A stretch of 64,000 nt of DNA from the NCBI RefSeq assembly GCF_000379905.1, contig NZ_KB904041.1, forward strand, positions 166,351 to 230,350. The letters are read 5' to 3'. A program made the position numbers and the translations under genes. The notes beneath the pieces are model-generated. The model saw only the letters and a program-made list of their open reading frames with translations, did not search any database and had not been told where the DNA came from. Positions within the stretch are counted from its first letter, which is position 1. Each line of letters starts with the position of its first letter. Source of the DNA: Rodentibacter pneumotropicus DSM 21403. Its GTDB lineage: Bacteria; Pseudomonadota; Gammaproteobacteria; Enterobacterales; Pasteurellaceae. This document shows, piece by piece, positions 56,718 through 64,000 of this stretch.

Positions 56718-57265
56718 TTCCCGTCTCCGTGGTGATGATAGCTACCGTGTGAGTGGACGTGATCGAGGCTGTGAGAATGATTGTGTCCTTGTGCGGAGTT
56801 GGCCCGTAGCGCTTGGCTTAAACGGCGTTCTGCTTTTTGCGGGTTAACGCCTGCCGCTTGTAGCCATTCAAACATCGGTTTGTCGTAAGGTAAGGTGACT
56901 TCATCGCCATCTAAAAAGAGCGGTGAATGTTTATTGCCGATTTCATAACAGGCTCGTGCCATTTCCGGTAGTGTTTTTGGCGAAAGGACGATGACTTCAC
57001 TCGGCAAAATTTCGATTGCTATCACCAGTTCAGCGCTAATAAACACCACATCATCATGTTTTAAACGCTGTCCTTCTTTGAGCAAACGAAATGCCACTTC
57101 ACGTCCTGTATCGGTAGCTTTTCGTAAAATATTGCGTTCGCTTTCATACCACTGCAAGGACACACGTTCAATGGTTTGCGTGGTGATTTTGCCCTCTGTG
57201 CGAAGGTCATCTAAATTGCCCAAGATGCTTTCCATGATGGGCAGGATTGGGTTAAGAATTTTCAT
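56702..57265 (-). CDS. ureE: Urease nickel metallochaperone UreE
   Basis: A 187-residue protein: N-terminal peptide-binding domain (RVSLQWYESERNILRKATD), metal-binding domain with GNKHSPLFLDGDEVTLPYDKPM, and a strongly His-rich tail (HNHSHSLDHVHSHGSYHHHG) for binding several Ni ions. The 217-base gap before it (57266-57482) lacks a gene. It holds the hairpin GAGGGTAA/TTACCCTC just after ureC, and possibly an extra promoter. Confidence 0.95.
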   Translation of the reverse strand: MKILNPILPIMESILGNLDDLRTEGKITTQTIERVSLQWYESERNILRKATDTGREVAFRLLKEGQRLKHDDVVFISAELVIAIEILPSEVIVLSPKTLPEMARACYEIGNKHSPLFLDGDEVTLPYDKPMFEWLQAAGVNPQKAERRLSQALRANSAQGHNHSHSLDHVHSHGSYHHHGDGNWHQH

Positions 57266-57482
57266 TTTTGTTATCGACCTTAGGTAATATTTTGGCTAAT
57301 TATTTTTCTGTTCCGTTTAGCCTTGTAAATTAGCTTGTTACGTATTCTGATTTGTCATTTCTATCGAAAATTATTTTGGAAGTACTCGTTAAACATAATT
57401 GAACCTCTTTGGGTTGTTATTACTGCTTTCCCAAAAGGGAGCAACTATGCCTAACTGAGGGTAAATTCTTACCCTCTAGTCA

Positions 57483-59201
57483 TTAGAACATAAAATAGCG
57501 CTGTGCCAGTGGCACTTTTTCTGCCGGTTCACAGGTGATAAGTTCGCCATTAACTCGGACTTCGTAACGTTCAGGATCCACGGTGATTTCAGGTGTGGCA
57601 TCATTATGAACCAAGTCTTTTTTGCCAATATTACGGCAGCCTTTCACGGCAATAAGTTCTTTTTGTACCCCGTATTGAGCTTGAATATCCGCTTGTTTAC
57701 TTGCTTCAGATACAAACACTACAGCAGTTTCAGTTGCTGCTTTGCCTTGGTTACCAAACATCGGGCGGTAGAATACCGGCTGTGGTGTTGGAATAGAAGC
57801 ATTTGGGTCACCCATTTTCGCGTAGCTAATAAAGCCTTTTTTAATGACTGTTTCGGGTTTCACACCGAAAAACATAGGCTTCCATAATACAATATCAGCG
57901 ATTTTTCCGACTTCCAATGAACCGACGTGATCAGCAATACCGTGTGCAATAGCGGGGTTGATTGTGTATTTGGCAATGTAGCGTTTAATACGGAAGTTAT
58001 CGTTGCCTTCAGTGCCTAATTCACCTCGTTGTGCCTTCATTTTATCCGCTGTTTGCCAAGTACGGGTGACGACTTCGCCTACACGTCCCATTGCTTGCGA
58101 GTCTGAACTCATAATTGAGAACACACCGATATCGTGTAAAATATCTTCTGCCGCAATGGTTTCAGGGCGGATACGGCTGTCAGCGAACTCCACATCTTCC
58201 GGTACGCATTTATCCAGATGGTGGCAAACCATCAACATATCTAAATGTTCATCAATAGTATTAATGGTAAATGGACGGGTTGGGTTTGTTGAAGCCGGTA
58301 ATACATTTGGATACATTGCCGCTTTAATAATATCGGGTGCGTGTCCACCGCCTGCGCCTTCAGTATGGAAAGTGTGGATAACACGTCCGTCAATCGCCTT
58401 CATTGTATCTTCCAAGAAACCGCTTTCGTTGAGAGTATCCGTGTGGATCGCCACTTGAACATCCATTTCGTCTGCGACTTTTAAGGCTGCATCAATCACT
58501 GCGGGTGTTGCTCCCCAGTCTTCATGGATTTTTAAGCCTAACGCTCCTGCTCGAATCTGCTCTCTTAACGGCTCAAGGGTAGAGCAGTTGCCTTTACCGA
58601 AAAAGCCCACATTGACAGGCAATGCCTCTGCGGCTTGGAACATTCGTTGTAGATTCCAGGCGCCAGATGTACAAGTTGTGGCATGCGTACCATCAGCCGG
58701 GCCGGTACCGCCACCAATCAATGTCGTTGTTCCGTTTTCAAGGGCGTGTTGAGCTTGTTGTGGGCAGATAAAGTGAATGTGGGTATCAATTCCACCGGCA
58801 GTCGCGATTAAGTGAGCAGCATTGTGCACTTCCGTGCTAACGCCAATAATCATATTTGGAGTGACACCATCCATTGTATCAGGATTGCCGGCTTGACCGA
58901 TGCCGACAATACGTCCGTCACGAATACCAATATCGGCTTTGATAATGCCAAGTTTCGCATCAATAATCATCACGTTAGTAATGACAAAATCCAGTACATT
59001 GGGATTGTCGCGCGTTTCTGTGCCGGATTGTGCCATACCGTCACGCACACTTTTTCCTCCACCAAACTTACATTCATCGCCTTTGGTGAGTAAATCTTGT
59101 TCAATGGTTGCCCATAAATCGGTGTCGCCTAATCTCACACTATCGCCTACGGTTGGACCATAAGTTGCAACATATTGGGCTCTTGGTATAGTTAATGCCA
59201 T
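57483..59201 (-). CDS. ureC: Urease alpha subunit
   Basis: The ATG at 59201 has AAGGAAG upstream and gives 572 residues ([20 protein letters not shown]); longer readings overlap ureB. Nickel ligands and the carbamylated lysine are visible: [54 protein letters not shown] and the catalytic MVCHHLDK. It hydrolyses urea to ammonia and carbamate in the cytoplasm. Confidence 0.98.
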   Translation of the reverse strand: MALTIPRAQYVATYGPTVGDSVRLGDTDLWATIEQDLLTKGDECKFGGGKSVRDGMAQSGTETRDNPNVLDFVITNVMIIDAKLGIIKADIGIRDGRIVGIGQAGNPDTMDGVTPNMIIGVSTEVHNAAHLIATAGGIDTHIHFICPQQAQHALENGTTTLIGGGTGPADGTHATTCTSGAWNLQRMFQAAEALPVNVGFFGKGNCSTLEPLREQIRAGALGLKIHEDWGATPAVIDAALKVADEMDVQVAIHTDTLNESGFLEDTMKAIDGRVIHTFHTEGAGGGHAPDIIKAAMYPNVLPASTNPTRPFTINTIDEHLDMLMVCHHLDKCVPEDVEFADSRIRPETIAAEDILHDIGVFSIMSSDSQAMGRVGEVVTRTWQTADKMKAQRGELGTEGNDNFRIKRYIAKYTINPAIAHGIADHVGSLEVGKIADIVLWKPMFFGVKPETVIKKGFISYAKMGDPNASIPTPQPVFYRPMFGNQGKAATETAVVFVSEASKQADIQAQYGVQKELIAVKGCRNIGKKDLVHNDATPEITVDPERYEVRVNGELITCEPAEKVPLAQRYFMF

Positions 59202-59211
59202 TGTTTCTTCC

Positions 59212-59517
59212 TTATAATTTTCCGTCAATTTTGTTATGGAAACCGTAAATAATTTTGTTTCCGCCAAATTCTACTAATTCTACGGTTTTAGCCTCACCCG
59301 GTTCAAAACGAACTGCATTGCCTGAAGGAACGTTTAAACGCATTCCACGAGCTAAAGTGCGGTCAAATTCAAGGGCATTATTTGTTTCAAAAAAGTGGTA
59401 ATGGGAGCCGACTTGGATTGGGCGATCGCCCTTATTCACTACATCAATTTTCACGGTTTTTCGCCCAATATTGGCGTGAATATCACCGTTTGCTAATTTG
59501 TATTCGCCTGGGATCAT
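59212..59517 (-). CDS. ureB: Urease beta subunit
   Basis: The start at ATG 59517 gives the conventional 101-residue subunit [20 protein letters not shown]. An ATG at 59562 would add 15 atypical residues. [18 protein letters not shown] and [16 protein letters not shown] are the family motifs. Ten bases before ureC. Confidence 0.97.
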   Translation of the reverse strand: MIPGEYKLANGDIHANIGRKTVKIDVVNKGDRPIQVGSHYHFFETNNALEFDRTLARGMRLNVPSGNAVRFEPGEAKTVELVEFGGNKIIYGFHNKIDGKL

Positions 59518-59641
59518 TTGATTTATTTCCTGTATTTTGTAGGGTGTGTGAACAACATTCACGCAGTTTTTTTATGATTTTATATGTTATGAAAAATCAG
59601 CTGCTTGCGTGCATGGATTTTTAATTCTTACACTCTGCCGA

Positions 59642-59944
59642 TTATCTAATCGGATTATGCACTGTCACTAACTTAGTGCCATCGGGGAAGGTTGCTTCAA
59701 TTTGTACTTCATGTACCATTTCGGGGATGCCTTCCATGACATCATCAATAGTTAAAAGTGTTGCGCCATATTCCATCACTTCTGCTACCGTCATACCATC
59801 ACGGGCGGCTTCTTGCAAATGACTGGCTATGTAGGCAATGGATTCTGGGTAGTTTAATTTTACGCCGCGAGCTTTGCGTTTTGCCGCTAGCTCACCTGCA
59901 AGAAAAAGCATGAGCTTTTCTTGTTCTCTTGATGTTAAATGCAT
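59642..59944 (-). CDS. ureA: Urease gamma subunit
   Basis: The start is ATG 59944, since the upstream ATG (59959) encodes the Shine-Dalgarno AAGGAA itself. The 100-residue protein [20 protein letters not shown] contains [21 protein letters not shown] and ends in LVTVHNPIR. First gene of the urease operon. The promoter must lie in 59945-60130, where I see no NikR-type site. The ureA-ureB spacer is 124 bases. Confidence 0.97.
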   Translation of the reverse strand: MHLTSREQEKLMLFLAGELAAKRKARGVKLNYPESIAYIASHLQEAARDGMTVAEVMEYGATLLTIDDVMEGIPEMVHEVQIEATFPDGTKLVTVHNPIR

Positions 59945-60130
59945 TTTTAGTTCCTTCAATTAAAATGACTTGACACTAAGTGAATAGCCAAGTTTTCAGA
60001 ATTTCGATTGGGATGATTGATTTGATTTTCTATCTAGAATGAAGGTGCGTAGTATAAAGTGCAATGTTAATTTTTGCTATATTAAATTGAATGAAAATTG
60101 CATACCTTTGTTTGTGTTTTATTTCGGAAT

Positions 60131-60157
60131 AAAAAGCGCACACATGATGCGCTTTTT
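60131..60157. terminator. Bidirectional-type terminator after aspC
   Basis: AAAAAGCGCA (60131-60140) pairs exactly with TGCGCTTTTT (60148-60157). On the minus strand it terminates aspC 20 bases after its stop. Confidence 0.9.
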
Positions 60158-60177
60158 ACTTAAGTCACGAATGAGGA

Positions 60178-61368
60178 TTAAAGCACTTTCACAATACTTT
60201 CACATAAATAACGGATGTTGTCTTCTGTAATGCCCGCTACATTAATGCGACCTGAACGTACTGCATAAATAGCGAATTCTTCTTTTAAGCGATCTACTTG
60301 TTCAGGGCTTAAACCACTGAAAGAAAACATGCCGTTTTGTTCAATGATGAAACTAAAATCTTGTTGGGCACCGAATTCTTTCAATAACTGTACAAATAAA
60401 TGACGCATTTTTTTGATTCGCTCACGCATTTCGGTTAGTTCATCATCCCAAGATTGACGAAGTTGTGGCTCGCTTAGCACTTGTACAACTGTTGCAGCGC
60501 CGTGAGATGCCGGGTTAGAGTAAAGTGTGCGGATAATGGATTTTACTTGAGTTAATGCAGTTGAAGCAATATCTGAGTTTTCCGCCACTAAGGTAAATGC
60601 ACCTACGCGTTCATTATATAAACCGAAGTTTTTCGAGAAAGAGCTGGCAACGAGTAATTCTTTGTGATTTGCAGCAAAGGTGCGTAAACCGAGAGCATCT
60701 TCATCTAAGCCGTTTGCTAAACCTTGGTAAGCAAAATCAAATAATGGTAGCCAACCGTTTTTTGCAGAAAGATCAGCAAGTTGTTTCCATTGTTCCACTG
60801 TTGGATCAATACCTGTCGGATTGTGGCAGCAACCGTGGAGAAGCACTACATCGCCTTCGTTTGCATTGCTTAAATCGCTGATTAAGTTATCCCAATCTAG
60901 CGTTTTATTTTCTGCATCATAATAACGATACTCACGAATTGTCATTCCCACTGCATTAAAAATAGCATTGTGGTTTGGCCAAGTCGGCGTGCTGATCCAC
61001 ACGTTTTGCGCTTTTGTTTGGCGTTTGATAAATTCAGCTGCAATGCGTAATGCACCGGTTCCGCCAAGGCTTTGAACTGTTTTGGCACGTTGTTGTTTAA
61101 CAATATCATTGTTTGCACCAAAAAGAAGCTCTTGAGTTAAGCGGTTGTACTCTGCGATACCATCTATGGTGAGATAATTTTTGGTATTTTCTTTATCAAG
61201 TAAGCGTTTTTCTGCTTCTTTTACGGCACGCATAATGGGGGTGGCACCTTGTGCATCTTTATATACGCCAATGCCAAGGTTGATTTTATTTGCACGGGTT
61301 TCGGTTTTGAATGCTTCGCCTAAGCCAAGGATTGGATCGGCAGGTGCGGCTTTGATATTTTCAAACAT
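60178..61368 (-). CDS. aspC: Aspartate/aromatic aminotransferase
   Basis: A 396-residue fold-type I PLP enzyme: [54 protein letters not shown] and [16 protein letters not shown], whose Lys binds PLP. Length and motifs are those of AspC/TyrB. The purE-purK-aspC order matches H. influenzae. It transfers amino groups between aspartate and 2-oxoglutarate. Confidence 0.96.
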   Translation of the reverse strand: MFENIKAAPADPILGLGEAFKTETRANKINLGIGVYKDAQGATPIMRAVKEAEKRLLDKENTKNYLTIDGIAEYNRLTQELLFGANNDIVKQQRAKTVQSLGGTGALRIAAEFIKRQTKAQNVWISTPTWPNHNAIFNAVGMTIREYRYYDAENKTLDWDNLISDLSNANEGDVVLLHGCCHNPTGIDPTVEQWKQLADLSAKNGWLPLFDFAYQGLANGLDEDALGLRTFAANHKELLVASSFSKNFGLYNERVGAFTLVAENSDIASTALTQVKSIIRTLYSNPASHGAATVVQVLSEPQLRQSWDDELTEMRERIKKMRHLFVQLLKEFGAQQDFSFIIEQNGMFSFSGLSPEQVDRLKEEFAIYAVRSGRINVAGITEDNIRYLCESIVKVL

Positions 61369-61454
61369 AGCGTTTTCCTTTTTTTAATGGGATTAGTCGA
61401 TCGTTTTATACTGCAAGCCTTAATGTTTAGCAAGTAAAAACACTCCTAAAATTA

Positions 61455-61496
61455 ACCGCACTTTTATGTTTTGCGGATTACATCAAAAAGTGCGGT
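61455..61496 (-). terminator. Opposed uptake signals between purK and aspC
   Basis: ACCGCACTTTT (61455-61465) and AAAAGTGCGGT (61486-61496) form an 11-bp stem with a 20-base loop just after the purK stop on the minus strand. A plausible purEK terminator, although the T tract is weak. Confidence 0.5.
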
Positions 61497-61507
61497 AAAA
61501 AATGAAT

Positions 61508-62596
61508 TTATTTTAATTGGTCAACCGTCCAATTTAGTCCGGATTGATAATCCTCCGGCAAGGTATCTTGAAGTTTTCTCAGTTGTTGAATAATAACGGA
61601 TTTATCAGGGTGAGAAATATTAATATGACCGACTTTCCGTCCCGGGCGTACTTCCTTACCATACCAGTGAAGTTGCGCAAATGCGGTGTTTAACCATTGT
61701 GCATTATGCTCTGTACCAATTAAATTCACCATTACGCTAGGCGCAAAGGTTGCTAAATTTGGAGTCGGTAAATCCAGTAAGGCACGTAAATGCAATTCAA
61801 ATTGGCTAATGGAACAACCAAGCTGTGTCCAGTGGCCGCTGTTGTGTACACGTGGGGCAAGTTCATTGATCAGCAGTTTATTGCCCACCACAAAGCATTC
61901 CATCGCCATTACACCCACATAATTGAGCCTATCCATGATTTTACCCAACATCGTTTCAGCTTGTATTTTCTGATGGGGCTGCTGAGGGAAGGCGGTATCC
62001 ACCACGCTATAACGTAAAATGCCATTTTGTTGAAGATTGTGTGTCACAGGATAAAAGCGTTTTTCACCATTTTTGAAACGTGCGCCGACAAGGGACACCT
62101 CATAATCAAAAGGAATAAACTTTTCCGTAATCACTTCACCGAATAAATCATCACTAATCTCACTTTTGTTTTCATTCGTGATAATCCATTGTCCACGTCC
62201 GTCGTAACCGCCGGTACGGCGTTTTACCACGACTTTTTCACCTAGGTTTTGGAACACATCTTGCCATTGATCTTTATTTTCCAATAAACACCAAGGCGAG
62301 GTGGAAAGCCCAAGTTCATCCAAGAGTGATTTTTGCGTTAAACGATCAGCTAAAAAGCCAAAGATACTTTGATTGACAAAATGAGGATGGTTGCCGAGTA
62401 ATTCGGTGAGAGGCGTTTTTTCCCAACGTTCGATTTCTGCCGTAATAATCGCATTTTTCGGCAAGTCAAAAACGGGGGCATTAAATGCCAAAGGTTCCAC
62501 TTGAATATCTAAAGGTGCGCCGGCATAGCGTAGCATTCTGCCTAATTGACCATTGCCAAGCACATAAACCGTAGGGTAGAGGGAGGACTGTTGCAT
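61508..62596 (-). CDS. purK: N5-carboxyaminoimidazole ribonucleotide synthase PurK
   Basis: The ATG at 62596 gives 362 residues, MQQSSLYPTVYVLGNGQLGR, with the nucleotide-binding GNGQLGRML. ATP-grasp features follow: VVKRRTGGYDGRGQWII, VMAMECFVVGNKLLINELAPRVHNSGHWT (in two parts), and VNLIGT. It carboxylates AIR to N5-CAIR with ATP. It follows purE after a 72-base spacer that contains an uptake-signal hairpin. Confidence 0.97.
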   Translation of the reverse strand: MQQSSLYPTVYVLGNGQLGRMLRYAGAPLDIQVEPLAFNAPVFDLPKNAIITAEIERWEKTPLTELLGNHPHFVNQSIFGFLADRLTQKSLLDELGLSTSPWCLLENKDQWQDVFQNLGEKVVVKRRTGGYDGRGQWIITNENKSEISDDLFGEVITEKFIPFDYEVSLVGARFKNGEKRFYPVTHNLQQNGILRYSVVDTAFPQQPHQKIQAETMLGKIMDRLNYVGVMAMECFVVGNKLLINELAPRVHNSGHWTQLGCSISQFELHLRALLDLPTPNLATFAPSVMVNLIGTEHNAQWLNTAFAQLHWYGKEVRPGRKVGHINISHPDKSVIIQQLRKLQDTLPEDYQSGLNWTVDQLK

Positions 62597-62630
62597 TTTA
62601 TTTCTCGTCAAAAAAATAATCGAAAAAACA

Positions 62631-62652
62631 ACCGCACTTTAAAAAGTGCGGT
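62631..62652 (-). repeat. Uptake-signal inverted pair inside the purE-purK operon
   Basis: ACCGCACTTT (62631-62640), two bases, AAAGTGCGGT (62643-62652): a perfect hairpin between two genes of one operon. It might cause partial termination or protect the purE message end. Confidence 0.85.
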
Positions 62653-62668
62653 GGGATTTTAAGTGGTT

Positions 62669-63166
62669 TTATACGCGTGGATCAGGATTATTCAATACTG
62701 CGTTTGTTTGTTTTTCACGAAAAGCCTGTAAACGTGAGAGCAAATCCTGATCCCAAGCTGCCAGAATTTGTGCTGCAAGCAAGGCGGCATTTGCTGCACC
62801 GGCCGGTCCAATCGCCAAAGTGCCAACAGGAATACCTTTTGGCATTTGTACAATGGAATGGAGGCTATCCACACCACTTAATATGGAACTTTTCACGGGT
62901 ACACCAAGTACGGGAACTAAGGTTTTTGCCGCAATCATACCGGGTAAATGAGCGGCACCGCCTGCGCCGGCAATAATCACTTTATAGCCGTTTTTCTGCG
63001 CATCTTCGGCAAAACTAAAAAGTTTATCAGGAGTACGGTGAGCAGAAACAATTTCAACGTGATAAGACACATTGAGCTCATCTAAAATTTGTGTGCTTTC
63101 TTGCATGGTTGCCCAATCACTTTTGGAGCCCATTACAATGGCAATTTGTGCTTGTGTTGCAGACAT
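62669..63166 (-). CDS. purE: N5-CAIR mutase PurE
   Basis: The ATG at 63166 gives 165 residues ([20 protein letters not shown]). The class I PurE motifs are all present: [29 protein letters not shown] and GVPVKSS. It moves the carboxyl group of N5-CAIR to make CAIR, the step after PurK. Longer readings up to 63220 lack a ribosome binding site. Confidence 0.97.
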   Translation of the reverse strand: MSATQAQIAIVMGSKSDWATMQESTQILDELNVSYHVEIVSAHRTPDKLFSFAEDAQKNGYKVIIAGAGGAAHLPGMIAAKTLVPVLGVPVKSSILSGVDSLHSIVQMPKGIPVGTLAIGPAGAANAALLAAQILAAWDQDLLSRLQAFREKQTNAVLNNPDPRV

Positions 63167-63225
63167 TTTTTGCTCGCAAATAAAATTAAAAACGGTGCGT
63201 AGGATAGCATAATTTAACAATCCTA

Positions 63226-63239
63226 AGCAAACGTTTGCT
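63226..63239. promoter_or_regulatory. PurR operator between purE and pepN
   Basis: AGCAAACGTTTGCT is a perfect 14-base palindrome and matches the PurR consensus core. On the minus strand it is followed by TATGCT/TATCCT -10 candidates (about 63202-63210), so it overlaps the -35 region of purEK. Confidence 0.9.
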
Positions 63240-63326
63240 CGGTTGTTGTGAGAGAAAATTCCATTGCAACTTTTGCCGTAAAATCATATCCTAGTGGGCG
63301 ATTTTTTCTTAAAAAAAGAGCCGATT

Positions 63327-64000
63327 ATGTTAGCCAAAGCAAAATATCGAAAAGATTATAAAAAACCGGATTTTACTGTTACGGACATTTATTTGGATTT
63401 TCAGTTAGATCCGAATCACACCGTGGTGACTGCAACCACAACATTCCAACGGTTAAATGACGAAGCAACCAGTTTGCGTTTAGACGGTCATAGTTTCCAA
63501 TTTTCTTCCATTAAATTTAACGGCGAGTCTTTCACCGATTATCAGCAGGATGGCGAAGGTTTAACCTTGAATCTGAGCAATAAAAGTGCGGTTGAATTTG
63601 AGCTGGAAATTGTCACCATTCTTGTTCCGGCAGAAAATACGTCGTTACAAGGGCTGTATCAATCGGGCGAGGGTATTTGCACACAATGTGAAGCGGAAGG
63701 CTTCCGCCAAATTACTTATACGCTGGATCGCCCCGATGTCTTGGCACGTTACACCACAAAAATCACCGCAGATAAAACGAAATATCCTTACTTGCTTTCT
63801 AATGGTAATCGTATCGCCGGAGGCGAGTTAGACAAGGGGCGTCATTGGGTTGAGTGGAGTGATCCGTTTCCGAAACCAAGTTATTTGTTTGCTTTAGTAG
63901 CAGGGGATTTTGATTTATTACGGGATAAATTCATCACCAAAAGTGGTCGGGAAGTGGCATTAGAACTTTATGTGGATCGTGGTAATCTTGATCGTGCAGA
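63327..64000 (+). CDS. pepN: Aminopeptidase N, N-terminal part (cut by window edge)
   Basis: The frame from ATG 63327 (MLAKAKYRKDYKKPDFTVTD) is open to the window end, about 224 codons. It holds the N-terminal beta domain of M1 aminopeptidase: GLYQSGEGICTQCEAEGFRQ, TYTLDRPDVLARYTT, and SDPFPKPSYLFALVAGDFD. The GAMEN and HEXXH zinc motifs lie beyond the window. The position divergent from purEK matches H. influenzae. An uptake signal lies at about 63582. Confidence 0.95.
   Translation, partial: MLAKAKYRKDYKKPDFTVTDIYLDFQLDPNHTVVTATTTFQRLNDEATSLRLDGHSFQFSSIKFNGESFTDYQQDGEGLTLNLSNKSAVEFELEIVTILVPAENTSLQGLYQSGEGICTQCEAEGFRQITYTLDRPDVLARYTTKITADKTKYPYLLSNGNRIAGGELDKGRHWVEWSDPFPKPSYLFALVAGDFDLLRDKFITKSGREVALELYVDRGNLDRA

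Noticed and set aside
59517-59641. An extra small gene between ureB and ureA
   Set aside because: Only short frames without ribosome sites are present; the stretch is probably a plain spacer.

Overview
The window is a chromosomal segment of a member of the Pasteurellaceae, from the Haemophilus-type uptake-signal group. By eye I count about forty copies of the 9-bp DNA uptake signal AAGTGCGGT/ACCGCACTT on both strands. Several blocks have the gene order I know from Haemophilus influenzae: yeaD-infC-rpmI-rplT, yccS-UPF0319-rnf-nth-Na+ symporter, truC-yoaH-cspD, matP-Lon-like-fabA, recB-recD, ureABCEFGD and pepN/purE-purK-aspC. The DNA is AT-rich. A complete urease operon argues against Aggregatibacter, and a urease-positive Haemophilus or Rodentibacter-like species is plausible. 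I cannot fix the species from sequence alone.

Layout. 1-5570 is accessory DNA. An IS21-family element cuts a phage MuF-type gene. After it come small phage genes, two small secreted proteins, a HigB/HigA toxin-antitoxin operon with a third, frame-damaged HTH gene, an antirepressor remnant and two further phage-type genes. 5621-5769 (minus strand) looks like a Fur-repressed small RNA gene: a TTGACA-17-TATCAT promoter, two near-consensus Fur boxes and an intrinsic terminator about 90 nt downstream. 5778-27233 is core genome: sfsA, a TusA/YeeE sulfur or selenium transport pair, ppk behind a Pho box, an FkbM methyltransferase, frameshifted yeaD, infC-rpmI-rplT, uup, a Na+ symporter, nth, rnfABCDGE, yccS and a UPF0319 protein.

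27574-34776 is a maltose/maltodextrin locus: a PTS EIICB permease, a MapP-like sugar-phosphate phosphatase, and one 1257-residue protein joining 4-alpha-glucanotransferase (MalQ) to alpha-glucan phosphorylase (GlgP). A GntR repressor is divergent. The shared promoter region has a perfect CRP site and repeated ACGTAAAA operators. The logic would be import as maltose 6'-phosphate, dephosphorylation, transglucosylation and phosphorolysis to glucose 1-phosphate. The phosphorylase half and the permease read like streptococcal proteins, so acquisition from Firmicutes is likely.

34926-53310 is core metabolism and DNA maintenance: yccX, yqcC-truC-yoaH-cspD, matP, a Lon-family protease, fabA with a FadR box, ybaK, an inactive Asd homologue, a purine permease, ychN, ynbE with frameshifted ydbH, recBD, grxB and dps. 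53398-64000 holds cdd, the seven-gene urease operon (minus strand), aspC, purEK under a perfect PurR box, and the start of pepN.

The best candidates for new biology are the Fur-type small RNA at 5621-5769, the PTS-MapP-MalQ/GlgP locus with its fusion enzyme, the uptake-signal-bearing tandem repeats inside rnfC, and a 27-residue membrane ORF coupled to rnfB. Three single-base frameshifts (yeaD, ydbH, the third HTH gene) are either real decay or sequence errors.
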